Origin: Bacillota bacterium
GTDB lineage: Bacteria > Bacillota > Clostridia > Lachnospirales > Lachnospiraceae
Direction: 5' to 3'
Assembly: GCA_023414875.1 (NCBI GenBank)
Contig: JAEZMV010000018.1
Span: 62,001 to 126,000, forward strand
DNA length: 64,000 bases
The stretch's first letter is position 1. Each line of letters begins with the position of its first letter. Made by a program: the position numbers and the translations under genes. The notes under the pieces are model-generated. The model ran no database searches, was not told the origin of the DNA, and was given only the letters and a program-made list of their open reading frames with translations. Of this stretch, positions 17,788 through 26,711 are shown piece after piece.

Positions 17788-18024
17788 ATTGAAAGGCGAA
17801 TTTACACAGGAAGAACTGCGATGTTCGTGCAATGGCACTCACACCTTGTTCTTCCGGCGTTCCATGCTGCATCAAAGCTGAAGCATATATGGCAAAAGCG
17901 GCCATGCTTCGTTAGAGTGAATGATAAACTAAATTCACAAAGCGTATTAGAGAATTCGCTTAGGAAGAACTGTCTAAATTTTGAGTTACATTACATCCTT
18001 TTATTGTTTTTGCATAAACATTAA
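17788..18024 (+). other. hairpin-rich segment with a doubtful 67-aa ORF
   Basis: Downstream of the response regulator lies a segment with several inverted repeats. GGAAGAAC at 17809 pairs with GTTCTTCC about 45 bases on; GAAGC...ATGGC pairs with GCCAT GCTTC around 17879-17911; GGAAGAACTG occurs twice (about 17809 and 17961). A 67-codon ORF (17821-18024) runs through it, but it lacks a ribosome site and its composition (rich in His, Leu and Trp) is unlike the neighbours. I judge the segment more likely a structured or dispersed repeat than a gene. It stays unassigned. Confidence 0.4.
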
Positions 18025-18203
18025 TATGCAATAATCACAAAAATAGTATTAATTACAAATTAAAATATAATTATTTGTATTTCATCTATACTTTTTATAT
18101 TGATTGTACTGTGCAAAAATGATACTTTTATATTAGCTAGGTCGCATATCTTGTGTAATATAACTAAGAGCTGCACTGGCAAAAAAGTATAGGGAGGATT
18201 AAG

Positions 18204-19961
18204 ATGAAAAAATTCAAAACATTACTCGCTTTAGTATTAGTAATTGTAATGATGACTACCCTTGTTGTTGGTTGTGGAAAAAAAGATAAAGACACCGACG
18301 ATAAGAAAACTACCACCGAAGAAACCGGTGACAAAACAGAAACAACGGATACAACAGACAAAACAGATGATACAGCTGACACAGCTGAAACAGAGAAAAA
18401 AGAAATTAAAATGTTTACTATGTTTAATGCGGTTCCGGGAACAGATATTCCGGATGACAACAGAATGATGATGAAAATCGCAGAAAAAACCGGTGCTTGG
18501 GCTAAAACTACCTGGCTGACCGGACAGACAGCTGATGAAGCAATAGGCCTTATGATTGCTGGTGGAGATTACCCTGATTTTGTTACTGGTGCCACCGGAA
18601 CTCCTGCATTGATTGAAGCAGGTGCTTTAGTTGCAATTGATGAATACTTTGATAAATATCCTAATATTAAGAACTATTTATCAGAATCAGAATGGAACAG
18701 AGTAAGAGCAGCGGATGGACATATCTACTTAATCCCTCAGTTCGGTATCATTCAGGGCAAGGATATGGCTACATATCACTGGGATGAAGCATTCTGGATT
18801 CAAAAGGATGTATTAATCTGGGATAACTTCCCTAAGATCAGAACAATGGATCAGTACTTTGATCTGATTCAGAGATACAAGGACGCTCATCCTACAACAG
18901 AGGATGGACAGGAAACCGTTGGTTTCACCATGAGTTCAGAAGACTGGAGATATTTTGGTGTTGAGAATCCTCCTTACTTCTTACTTGGTTACCCGAATGA
19001 TGGTGCTTGTATCGTAGATCCTGAGAAGGAAGAAGCAATTGACTACAATACATTACCTGAAGCTAAGGAATACTATAAGAGAATGAATAAAGCCTTTAAT
19101 GACGGCTTAGTTCATCCGGAAACATATACCATGTCTTATGACCAGTACATCGCTTTATTATCCTCCGGTAGAGTATTAGGTACCCTGGATCAGATGTGGA
19201 ACTTTAATACAGCACAGGAAACCTTAATAACAGCAGGAATGCCTGGTAAGACCTATGTTCCGCTGCCAATTACCTTCTCCGAGGATATCAAGGACAGATG
19301 GCATAGTCCTTCCGCACTCGATGTTTCCAATGGTTTAAGTGTTACTAAGAGCTGTGAAGATATTGAAGGCGCATTACAATTTGTAAATGATCTTCTTTCC
19401 CTTGAAGTGACAACTATGAGATACTGGGGTGAAGAAGGTGTGGATTACATGGTTGGAGAAGACGGTGTATTCTACAAGACTCCTGAACAAAGAGCAAATT
19501 ATGATAACAGAGATTTTGCTACCGATAACCTTTGCAAATATGATTACTTCCCTAAATTTGAAGGTCAATTAGCAGATGGTAAAAATGCACAAGATCCTAA
19601 GAACCAGCCAAATGAATTCTACGACTTATTATATCCTGTAGAGAAACAGTTATTAGATGGTTATGGTTATAAGACCTTCCTTGAATTCTTGAGCGCAGAT
19701 GTCGAGAACTCTCCTTGGTATCCGATGTGGTCATATACTAACACATGGACCAATGATACAGCTGAAGGTTTAGCAAGAACAAAGATGGGTGAACTTAAGC
19801 ACGAATGGTTGCCTAAAGCTATGATGGCACCTGCAGATGAATTTGATTCAATCTGGGATGATTATATGGAAGTCTATGAGGAAGAAGTAGATATCGATGC
19901 TTACCTTGATTCTCTGACAGCAGAAATCAAGAGAAGAGCTGCTGTAGCACGTGGAGAATAA
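18204..19961 (+). CDS. LplA-like extracellular sugar-binding lipoprotein
   Basis: Solute-binding protein of a family 1 carbohydrate ABC importer, 585 residues. The N-terminal lipoprotein signal ends VVGCGKKD, giving lipidated Cys near residue 24. A Thr/Asp/Lys/Glu-rich flexible linker (about 27-70) spaces the binding domain from the membrane. The rest resembles LplA/YtcQ proteins, with many aromatic residues suited to sugar stacking. GGGAGG lies before ATG. A possible promoter, TTGATT-17-TACTTT, is at 18100-18128. The two permease genes follow, and a hairpin after the stop may leave this gene with more mRNA than the permeases. No ATPase gene is present, as usual for such clusters, which share MsmK/UgpC-type ATPases. 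Confidence 0.9.
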   Translation: MKKFKTLLALVLVIVMMTTLVVGCGKKDKDTDDKKTTTEETGDKTETTDTTDKTDDTADTAETEKKEIKMFTMFNAVPGTDIPDDNRMMMKIAEKTGAWAKTTWLTGQTADEAIGLMIAGGDYPDFVTGATGTPALIEAGALVAIDEYFDKYPNIKNYLSESEWNRVRAADGHIYLIPQFGIIQGKDMATYHWDEAFWIQKDVLIWDNFPKIRTMDQYFDLIQRYKDAHPTTEDGQETVGFTMSSEDWRYFGVENPPYFLLGYPNDGACIVDPEKEEAIDYNTLPEAKEYYKRMNKAFNDGLVHPETYTMSYDQYIALLSSGRVLGTLDQMWNFNTAQETLITAGMPGKTYVPLPITFSEDIKDRWHSPSALDVSNGLSVTKSCEDIEGALQFVNDLLSLEVTTMRYWGEEGVDYMVGEDGVFYKTPEQRANYDNRDFATDNLCKYDYFPKFEGQLADGKNAQDPKNQPNEFYDLLYPVEKQLLDGYGYKTFLEFLSADVENSPWYPMWSYTNTWTNDTAEGLARTKMGELKHEWLPKAMMAPADEFDSIWDDYMEVYEEEVDIDAYLDSLTAEIKRRAAVARGE

Positions 19962-20021
19962 TTAATTAGATTTAAATGCAAATAAATATTTAAGTTTATT
20001 TAGATGGGTTTAACCTGTAAA

Positions 20022-20082
20022 GGGGTGTCTTAGTAATGGTATCCGAAAAGAGATTTTATCTGATAACCATGGAAGACACCCC
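20022..20082 (+). repeat. large stem-loop between binding protein and permease genes
   Basis: GGGGTGTCTT (20022-20031) pairs perfectly with AAGACACCCC (20073-20082); inside, ATGGT-ATC pairs with GATAACCAT. No T-run follows, so it likely stabilises or partly terminates the upstream mRNA. The rest of the 260-base gap contains no gene. Confidence 0.7.
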
Positions 20083-20221
20083 ATTATTGAGACGAACATA
20101 AACTATGCAAATTCGTAATTCAAGAAGGTGTAAAACTGAGTGATTGGTCTTTGCATAATCTTAAATATATTAGTGCAGAAGAAGCCTAACAAATATAAGT
20201 GAGTCTGGAGGTAGGTACATA

Positions 20222-21850
20222 ATGAATAAACGTAAACCCTATTATATTATAATAGCCATAGCATGTTTTTCGACTTTAATAAGCATTTTTCTTCCCTATC
20301 TAAAGCTTCCGGATAGAGAACCTATAAATGACGGTTATATACTGGATATGAAACAAGCTTTTTTGGAGAGTCATGTCATTGATCAGATAGCAAGCAAGGA
20401 AGATGTGAAAAAATCTATTATTTATGATGTGGCTAAAAACATAATAAAAGATAAAGATTATGAAAAAATCGTAGAAGATCTGAATGAAGATCAATATTAC
20501 ATAGTTGATGATGTAAAGTCAGAAATTGATAAGAAAACGGCAGAACTTAAAGAGGTTGAAATCTTTAATGAAACCGATTTCTCATATACAGGATTATTAA
20601 AATTATCAGCTTCAGTCTTCAAGCATCTGGAACAGGATCTCATAGATTCTGTACTTGTAATTGTTTGCCTGTTACTTACCCTTATCCTTCCCCTCTTCGC
20701 TGGTTGTTATATGTTAATAACCAAAGGAAGTAAAAAGTATGGGTTGGTGAGGAGATTATCCCTTGCTACCGTGATAATTTCGGTTCTGGGATTAATCAGC
20801 TCTAATTCGATTAGTGTAGGAGCCTTACAGGTAGAAGAATTCTATACGAAGAATTGGGGAAATGGTTTTTTTGTAACAATCATAATAAGTGCCATCGTAT
20901 GGTTAATTGCTACAGCTGTTTCCTATCTTGATCAGGTTGCCGGTTTTGTTACCTGGAAGATGGTTGTAATGCAAAAACAGCTAATTGTTATGTCCATACC
21001 ATTTGTTATCTATGCTCTGATTTTTAATTATGGTCCGCTGGTCGGATGGAAAATGGCTTTCCAGAAATTCAAACCTGCCGCAGAAGATCAGATATGGGTC
21101 GCCTGGGATAAATTCAAATTCTTATTTGATAATCGGGAGTTCTATAATGTATTCAGAAATACTGTAGCAATGAGTGTTATTAATCTAGTTTTAAGCACCG
21201 TTTTTGCTATACTTTTTGCCCTCTTGCTCAGTGAAGTAAAAAACATAAAAGGGAAGAAGATTGTCCAGACGGTATCCTATCTTCCTCATTTCCTTTCCTG
21301 GATTATCGTAGCTGGTATTGTAAGAGATGTATTGTCCATGGAAACAGGTATTATTAATCAATTATTAGTAAATTCTAATCTTGCTGAAACAGCGACTAAC
21401 TTTTTTGCGGATCCAAAATTCTTCTGGTGGATTATAGGTTTATCAGTGGTATGGAAGGAAACCGGATGGAATAGTATTATTTATCTGGCTTCCATCACCT
21501 CAATCAATCCGGATTTATATGAAGCTGCATCCATTGACGGAGCAGGAAGAATTAAGAAGATGTTACACATCACCCTTCCGGGCATCAGACCAACCATATT
21601 TGTTTTGTTAATCATTAATATCGGTATGATTATGAATTCTGGATTTGAAGCTCAATACCTGTTGGGTAGTGACTTAATTCGCGAAAAATCACAAGTTATC
21701 GATATCTATGTACTGAACTATTCCTTTGGAGCTGGTGTAGATTTCTCATTGGGTACCGCAGCAGGTATTTTTAGAAGTGCAGTCAGTATCGTGCTGATAT
21801 TCCTTGCAAATCGTGCCGCGAAGATTTTTGGTCAAGAAAGATTATTCTAG
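20222..21850 (+). CDS. LplB-like sugar ABC permease with extra N-terminal membrane domain
   Basis: Inner-membrane permease of a CUT1 importer, 542 residues, far longer than the usual 290-320. The C-terminal 300 residues are a normal LplB/UgpA-type permease, with the EAA loop EAASIDGAGRIKKMLHITLPGIRP. The N-terminal 240 residues are extra: one membrane segment (about 5-24), a charged extracytoplasmic stretch (about 30-140, helical, Asp/Lys/Glu rich), then three more membrane segments (about 145-165, 178-197, 218-238). The reading frame is continuous with no internal ribosome site evident at the junction, so this looks like a true fusion. GGAGGTAGG precedes the ATG. Confidence 0.88.
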   Translation: MNKRKPYYIIIAIACFSTLISIFLPYLKLPDREPINDGYILDMKQAFLESHVIDQIASKEDVKKSIIYDVAKNIIKDKDYEKIVEDLNEDQYYIVDDVKSEIDKKTAELKEVEIFNETDFSYTGLLKLSASVFKHLEQDLIDSVLVIVCLLLTLILPLFAGCYMLITKGSKKYGLVRRLSLATVIISVLGLISSNSISVGALQVEEFYTKNWGNGFFVTIIISAIVWLIATAVSYLDQVAGFVTWKMVVMQKQLIVMSIPFVIYALIFNYGPLVGWKMAFQKFKPAAEDQIWVAWDKFKFLFDNREFYNVFRNTVAMSVINLVLSTVFAILFALLLSEVKNIKGKKIVQTVSYLPHFLSWIIVAGIVRDVLSMETGIINQLLVNSNLAETATNFFADPKFFWWIIGLSVVWKETGWNSIIYLASITSINPDLYEAASIDGAGRIKKMLHITLPGIRPTIFVLLIINIGMIMNSGFEAQYLLGSDLIREKSQVIDIYVLNYSFGAGVDFSLGTAAGIFRSAVSIVLIFLANRAAKIFGQERLF

Positions 21851-21865
21851 GGGGAGGGACGTAAA

Positions 21866-22762
21866 ATGAAAATGAAAAGAAGAAAACGGACTAGTGTCGC
21901 TAATGTTACATTCGTAACTGTAAATACAATAATTTTAGTTTTGTTTTGTGTCATTACCTTGTATCCAATTCTGAATACGTTAGCCATTTCCCTTAATGAA
22001 GGACTGGATGCTAATCGTGGAGGTATCTATCTCTTACCAAGAAAGTTCACGTTGGAGAATTATTTTACCGTATTTACAAGGGATAATTTGGTTACTGCTA
22101 TTAAAGTATCAGTTGCCAGAACTGTAATTGCCACTTTTTTACATATGTTTGTTACGGCATTACTGGCATATGTTTTATCAAGAAAAGAGTTTTTATTTAA
22201 TAAGCAATTATCTTTATTTTATGTACTTACCATGTACATCAATGGCGGTTTGGTACCTACCTTACTCTTATATAAGGACTTACACCTATCAAATAGTTTC
22301 TGGGTATATATTATTCCGGGAGCAGTAAGCGCATTTAATATGATTGTAATTAGGACATATATGAATGGTCTTCCTGATAGCTTGGTAGAATCAGCACAGG
22401 TAGATGGTGCAGGTCATCTAAAGATATTTATACGTATTATTCTACCGTTATGTAAACCGGTAATGGCAACAGTTGCATTGTTTATAGCTGTTTACCAATG
22501 GAATTCCTGGTTTGATGCAATGCTATATAATATGGGTAGACCAGATCTGACAACGTTACAATTTGAGCTGCAAAAGCTTCTTTCTTCGGTATCTCAGCAA
22601 TCCGGTAGCGCAAGTACGATGAAGAATGCTGCGAATGCAGTTACACCGATATCTATTCGATCTGCAACAGCGATTGTTACCGCGTTACCGATTGTTTGTT
22701 TGTATCCGTTCCTGCAGAGATATTTTGTATCTGGTTTAACAATAGGTGGTGTTAAAGAGTAA
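21866..22762 (+). CDS. LplC/YtcP-like sugar ABC permease
   Basis: Second permease of the same CUT1 importer, 298 residues and of normal length, with about six membrane segments. The EAA loop that docks the ATPase reads ESAQVDGAGHLKIFIRIILPLCKP, and the C-terminus ends in the typical RYFVSGLTIGGVKE. It starts 15 bases after the first permease with a GGGGGAGG site. It would pair with the extended permease and the upstream binding protein. Confidence 0.93.
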   Translation: MKMKRRKRTSVANVTFVTVNTIILVLFCVITLYPILNTLAISLNEGLDANRGGIYLLPRKFTLENYFTVFTRDNLVTAIKVSVARTVIATFLHMFVTALLAYVLSRKEFLFNKQLSLFYVLTMYINGGLVPTLLLYKDLHLSNSFWVYIIPGAVSAFNMIVIRTYMNGLPDSLVESAQVDGAGHLKIFIRIILPLCKPVMATVALFIAVYQWNSWFDAMLYNMGRPDLTTLQFELQKLLSSVSQQSGSASTMKNAANAVTPISIRSATAIVTALPIVCLYPFLQRYFVSGLTIGGVKE

Positions 22763-22808
22763 TTGATTAGAAATAAAATGTAAAGCAGAAATTGTTTTAC
22801 AATATTAC

Positions 22809-22924
22809 AAGGTGTCTTTAAGTTTACAACACGAAAAACCTACATAAGTTATGCTGTTGAAGTTTTCCAATATCATAATTTAAGGTTCTTTATCGTTGAT
22901 ATAACTTTTAAGGCACCTTTTTAT
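22809..22924 (+). terminator. large-loop terminator of the sugar-importer operon
   Basis: AAGGTGTCTTTAAG (from 22809) can pair with CTTTTAAGGCACCTT (22905-22919), enclosing about 80 bases, followed by TTTTTATT. The 3' arm lies inside the first copy of the tandem duplication below. Confidence 0.55.
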
Positions 22925-23168
22925 TATAATTTCGATTATAACAGAGTTCCTAATGAAGTAACTTTTATAGATACAATGAATAATCTTACCCGCAGCATTA
23001 TACATATAATAGTATATATAGATTCTTAATAGTTGATATAACTTTTAAGGAACCTTTTTTATTATGATTTCGCTCTAACAGATTTCCTAATGAATTAACT
23101 TTTACATATACATTGAAAAATCTTACCTGCAGCATTATACTTATAATAGTATAAATATATATTCTTGA
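22895..23168 (+). repeat. 137-bp imperfect tandem duplication
   Basis: Two copies begin GTTGATATAACTTTTAAGG at 22895 and 23032, a period of 137 bases, and remain alignable to about 23165. They share blocks such as TTCCTAATGAA, AATCTTACC, GCAGCATTATAC and TATAATAGTATA. Copy 1 carries the 3' arm of the importer terminator. Copy 2 carries a good promoter for the AraC gene where copy 1 has a broken -35 box. Confidence 0.9.
23113..23141 (+). promoter_or_regulatory. promoter of the AraC-type regulator, in repeat copy 2
   Basis: TTGAAA (23113-23118), 17 bases, TATACT (23136-23141). In repeat copy 1 the -35 equivalent reads AATGAA, so only copy 2 should be active. Confidence 0.6.
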
Positions 23169-23218
23169 GATTCAGGATTGAGATAAGAGTTCAAAGAGGG
23201 CAGGTATGTTTGGGTAGT

Positions 23219-24256
23219 ATGGTATTGAAAAATTATTGTAGGGAGATAACAAAGCATAGGGGCAGCCCCATGGGTTCTGACACAGACCTGGGGCTTCGAA
23301 TCATGTGCCCGGAATACTCTGTTGACAAGATAGATGTTAAGACATTTCCGCTAGAAGGGAAGGAAGATATTTTTATTTTATGTTGGAATATCGAAGAGGG
23401 TGGAAGACTTAATGCGGCAATAAAGCCTTATCAACAGTCCGATGCTTACAGATGCACATTCCAACCGGGAATAAAGACCCAGTATCATACTCATGACTAT
23501 ATAGAGCTGGCTTATATTGTTGAGGGTGAATTTAAGCAGCGTATTATGGGAAATGATATCCTTTTTAAGCAAGGTGAGCTTTGCCTGATTGATAAGAACT
23601 GTCCTCATCAGGATTTTTTGAATGATCATAACAGTATAGTGTTATTTATAGGATTAGCTTTTGAAATGTTTGATGAAGTTATGGTTGAGAATATCGGAGA
23701 AGAAAAGCTGCTTAATTTTCTTCGTACTTCATTAATGAAACAAAAGGATATCCGACAATATCTGCATTTTAAGCCAAAAGATCCGGAGGATCTGAAGTTG
23801 GAAGAGCTACTGCTTCAATTGTGTACGGAGCAGGAGCATAATGATACTGCCTCGAAATACATCAGTAAGGGATTAATGATACGAATTCTGCATTATATCA
23901 GCACGATGTATGAGTTTAAGCTTTCCAATGAGCAGCGTAAAAAAATGAATTGGCTGATTTACGAGGAAATTACTAGGTATATTGAAGAAAACTATTCTAA
24001 TATTACGGTAAAAGATCTGGCTGCTAAATTTCATTTTAACGAAGATTATTATAACCGAATTCTAAAGGAGAAGACTGGAATGACATATTTAAAGTATGTT
24101 CAGGACATCCGTTTAAAAAACTCCTATCGGTTACTAAAGACAACGAGTATGACCGTAGATGAGGTTGCTGACAGGGTTGGATATCAAAACAAGGGATATT
24201 TCTATAAAATATTTATGGAGAAATACGGTATAACTCCGTCAAAACTGCGGAAATAA
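23219..24256 (+). CDS. AraC family regulator with cupin sensor domain
   Basis: Transcription regulator beside the arabinose genes. An N-terminal cupin-like domain (HTHDYIELAYIVEGEFKQRI, then QGELCLIDKNCPHQ) probably binds a sugar, and the last 100 residues hold two AraC helix-turn-helix units (VKDLAAKFHFNEDYYNRILKEKTG and VDEVADRVGYQNKGYFYKIFMEKYG). The frame is open from TTG at 23165. ATG at 23219, TTG at 23210 (nine bases after AGAGGG) and ATG at 23270 (after AGGGGCAG) are all possible starts. Position just before araA suggests control of the arabinose operon, by analogy with AraC-type regulators of pentose genes. Confidence 0.85.
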   Translation: MVLKNYCREITKHRGSPMGSDTDLGLRIMCPEYSVDKIDVKTFPLEGKEDIFILCWNIEEGGRLNAAIKPYQQSDAYRCTFQPGIKTQYHTHDYIELAYIVEGEFKQRIMGNDILFKQGELCLIDKNCPHQDFLNDHNSIVLFIGLAFEMFDEVMVENIGEEKLLNFLRTSLMKQKDIRQYLHFKPKDPEDLKLEELLLQLCTEQEHNDTASKYISKGLMIRILHYISTMYEFKLSNEQRKKMNWLIYEEITRYIEENYSNITVKDLAAKFHFNEDYYNRILKEKTGMTYLKYVQDIRLKNSYRLLKTTSMTVDEVADRVGYQNKGYFYKIFMEKYGITPSKLRK

Positions 24257-24284
24257 TAGAATTTCATGTTATTAACCATAAAGA

Positions 24285-24298
24285 GGTAAACGTTATAA
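24285..24298 (+). promoter_or_regulatory. possible catabolite-responsive element
   Basis: GGTAAACGTTATAA matches 12 of 14 positions of the CcpA-site consensus TGWAANCGNTNWCA. It lies about 75 bases before the araA -35 box, so catabolite control is plausible but weakly supported. Confidence 0.3.
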
Positions 24299-24371
24299 TT
24301 ATAATTACTGAATTAACCTTCCTCAAAGTAGGAATAGGTAACTTTTCTGGTTTTACGGTAGGATGGCGCAA

Positions 24372-24400
24372 TTGCTGACTGGCCTATTCGAATATATAAT
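24372..24400 (+). promoter_or_regulatory. promoter of araADB
   Basis: TTGCTG (24372-24377), 17 bases, TATAAT (24395-24400), about 50 bases before araA. The poor -35 box fits an activator-dependent promoter. Confidence 0.55.
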
Positions 24401-24450
24401 ATTCTTTAGGAATAATATTAATTCTAATAAGATTCAAGGAGGTACTTATT

Positions 24451-25947
24451 ATGCTTAAGAAGAAAACATATCAATTCTGGTTTGCAACCGGCTCACAGGA
24501 CTTATACGGAGAGGAATGCTTAAAGGTAGTGGCAGAGCATTCTAGAATTATGGTAGATGGACTTAATAAATCCGGACTTCTGCCTTTTGAGGTAGTATGG
24601 AAGCCCACGCTGATTGATAATACTTCAATCAGAAAGTTATTCAATGATGCAAATGGGGATGAGAATTGTGCGGGTGTAATTACCTGGATGCATACCTTTT
24701 CTCCGGCAAAATCATGGATTTTAGGATTACAGGAATACAGAAAGCCTTTATTACATCTGCATACGCAGTTTAACAGAGAGATTCCCAATGATACGATTGA
24801 TATGGACTTTATGAATACGAATCAATCAGCGCACGGAGATAGAGAATACGGTCACATTGTAAGTCGTATGGGGATTGAGAGGAAGGTTATTGTTGGCTTT
24901 TGGGAGGACAAGACAGTTCAGGAGCGTATTGCGGGCTGGATGATCACAGCAATTGGTATTATCGAGAGTAGCCATATCCGTGTACTTCGTGTTGGTGACA
25001 ATATGAGAAATGTAGCAGTTACCGAAGGCGATAAGGTTGAAGCTCACATAAAATTCGGTTGGGAAATCGATGCTTATAATATCACTGATATAGCCGAATA
25101 CGTACAGCAAGTATCCAGTGGTGATATCGAAACCCTGGTTGAGGAATATTATGACAAATATGAAATACTTCTGGAGGGAAGAGATCCGAAGGAATTCAGA
25201 GAGCATGTAGCAGTCCAGGCAGGAATTGAGATCGGCTTTGAGAAATTCCTGGAGGAAAAGAATTATCATGCAATTGTTACAAATTTTGAGGTGTTGTCCG
25301 GTCTTAAGCAGCTTCCGGGTCTGGCAATCCAGAGACTTATGGAGAAGGGCTATGGTTTCGGTGGCGAAGGAGACTGGAAGACTGCAGCAATGGTTCGTCT
25401 GATGAAGTTAATGACTCAGGATATGAAGAGTGCGAAGGGAACTTCCTTTATGGAGGACTATACGTATCATTTGGTTGCGGGTGAAGAAGGTATTCTTCAG
25501 GCACATATGCTTGAGGTGTGTCCGACAATAGCCGATAGTAAAATCGGTATTAAGGTATGTCCGTTATCCATGGGTAACAGAGAAGATCCTGCACGTCTGG
25601 TATTTACCTCGAAGGCTGGCAGGGGTGTTGCGACCTCTTTGGTTGATATGGGTAATCGCTTCCGTCTGCTCGTGAATGAGGTTGAATGTTTACCGCAAAC
25701 AACACCGATGCCAAAGCTTCCGGTGGCAACCGCATTCTGGCGTCCTGAACCAGACCTTTCCACCGGTGCGGAGGCTTGGATTTTGGCAGGTGGAGCTCAT
25801 CACACCGCTTTTTCCTACGATCTGACGACTGAGCAGATGTGTGATTGGGCTGCAGCTATGGGAATTGAAACCGTATTGATTGATAATGCAACTACAATTA
25901 GAAATCTTAAGAATGAGCTTAGATGGAATTCCATCGCATTTCGATAA
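24451..25947 (+). CDS. araA: L-arabinose isomerase
   Basis: Converts L-arabinose to L-ribulose, the first step of arabinose catabolism, in the cytoplasm with a divalent metal. The 498-residue length is standard. The start KTYQFWFATGSQDLYGEECL is diagnostic, as are GLQEYRKPLLHLHTQFN, and the metal-binding Glu and His residues in GFGGEGDWKTAAM, FMEDYTYHLV and GGAHHTAFS. AAGGAGG precedes the ATG. It is the first gene of an araA-araD-araB operon. Confidence 0.97.
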   Translation: MLKKKTYQFWFATGSQDLYGEECLKVVAEHSRIMVDGLNKSGLLPFEVVWKPTLIDNTSIRKLFNDANGDENCAGVITWMHTFSPAKSWILGLQEYRKPLLHLHTQFNREIPNDTIDMDFMNTNQSAHGDREYGHIVSRMGIERKVIVGFWEDKTVQERIAGWMITAIGIIESSHIRVLRVGDNMRNVAVTEGDKVEAHIKFGWEIDAYNITDIAEYVQQVSSGDIETLVEEYYDKYEILLEGRDPKEFREHVAVQAGIEIGFEKFLEEKNYHAIVTNFEVLSGLKQLPGLAIQRLMEKGYGFGGEGDWKTAAMVRLMKLMTQDMKSAKGTSFMEDYTYHLVAGEEGILQAHMLEVCPTIADSKIGIKVCPLSMGNREDPARLVFTSKAGRGVATSLVDMGNRFRLLVNEVECLPQTTPMPKLPVATAFWRPEPDLSTGAEAWILAGGAHHTAFSYDLTTEQMCDWAAAMGIETVLIDNATTIRNLKNELRWNSIAFR

Positions 25948-25986
25948 AAGAAGTTAAAATTGTATTAAGGTAAAGGATGGATACGA

Positions 25987-26682
25987 ATGCTGGAACAATT
26001 AAAGGAAATTGTATATCAGGCGAATATGGAGCTTCCAAAACGAGGACTCGTGACTTATACCTGGGGAAATGTAAGTGGTATAGATCGTAACAGCGGATAT
26101 ATAGTAATCAAGCCAAGTGGCGTGGATTATGAAAATATGAGTCCTGAGGATATGGTAGTGGTAGACCTTATGGGTAATCGGATTGAAGGCAGATATAAAC
26201 CGTCTTCCGATACAGCTACACATATTGAGTTATATAAAAAATACCCTGAGCTTGGAGGAGTGGTACATACTCATTCCACCTGGGCAACCTCATGGGCGCA
26301 GGCCTGCAGAAGCATACCGTTATATGGTACAACCCATGCGGATTATTTCTATGGACCAATCCCATGTGCGAGAAGTCTGACCGTAGAAGAGATTAACGGT
26401 GAATATGAAAAAAATACCGGACTTGTAATTATTGAAACCTTGATGAAGGATAACATCAATCCGATGAGTATGCCCGGAATACTCTGCTCTAATCATGGAC
26501 CGTTTACCTGGGGTAAGGATGCCTTTGCTGCGGTGCATAATGCGGTAGTATTGGAGGAAGTGGCTAAAATGGCTTGTTACTCAGAGCTGATTCAAGTAAA
26601 TGTAAAACCGGCCCCTCAGGCTATTGCAGACAAGCATTTCCTACGTAAGCACGGTGAAAATGCTTATTATGGTCAGAATTAA
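25987..26682 (+). CDS. araD: L-ribulose-5-phosphate 4-epimerase
   Basis: Zinc-dependent class II aldolase-like enzyme that converts L-ribulose-5-phosphate to D-xylulose-5-phosphate, the last step of the arabinose route. The 231-residue length is standard. Motifs are TWGNVSGIDR, the zinc-binding GGVVHTHSTWATSWAQA and TTHADYFYGPIPCAR, and SNHGPFTWGKDAFAAVHNA. It starts 39 bases after araA and 29 bases before the kinase, so the three genes are likely co-transcribed. Confidence 0.97.
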   Translation: MLEQLKEIVYQANMELPKRGLVTYTWGNVSGIDRNSGYIVIKPSGVDYENMSPEDMVVVDLMGNRIEGRYKPSSDTATHIELYKKYPELGGVVHTHSTWATSWAQACRSIPLYGTTHADYFYGPIPCARSLTVEEINGEYEKNTGLVIIETLMKDNINPMSMPGILCSNHGPFTWGKDAFAAVHNAVVLEEVAKMACYSELIQVNVKPAPQAIADKHFLRKHGENAYYGQN

Positions 26683-26711
26683 AGTATAGGATCAAGGGAG
26701 GATTAATAACC

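Noticed and set aside
18164..18460. 98-residue minus-strand ORF rich in Ser and Val
   Set aside because: It is the antisense of the low-complexity Thr/Asp linker of the sugar-binding protein, with no ribosome site.
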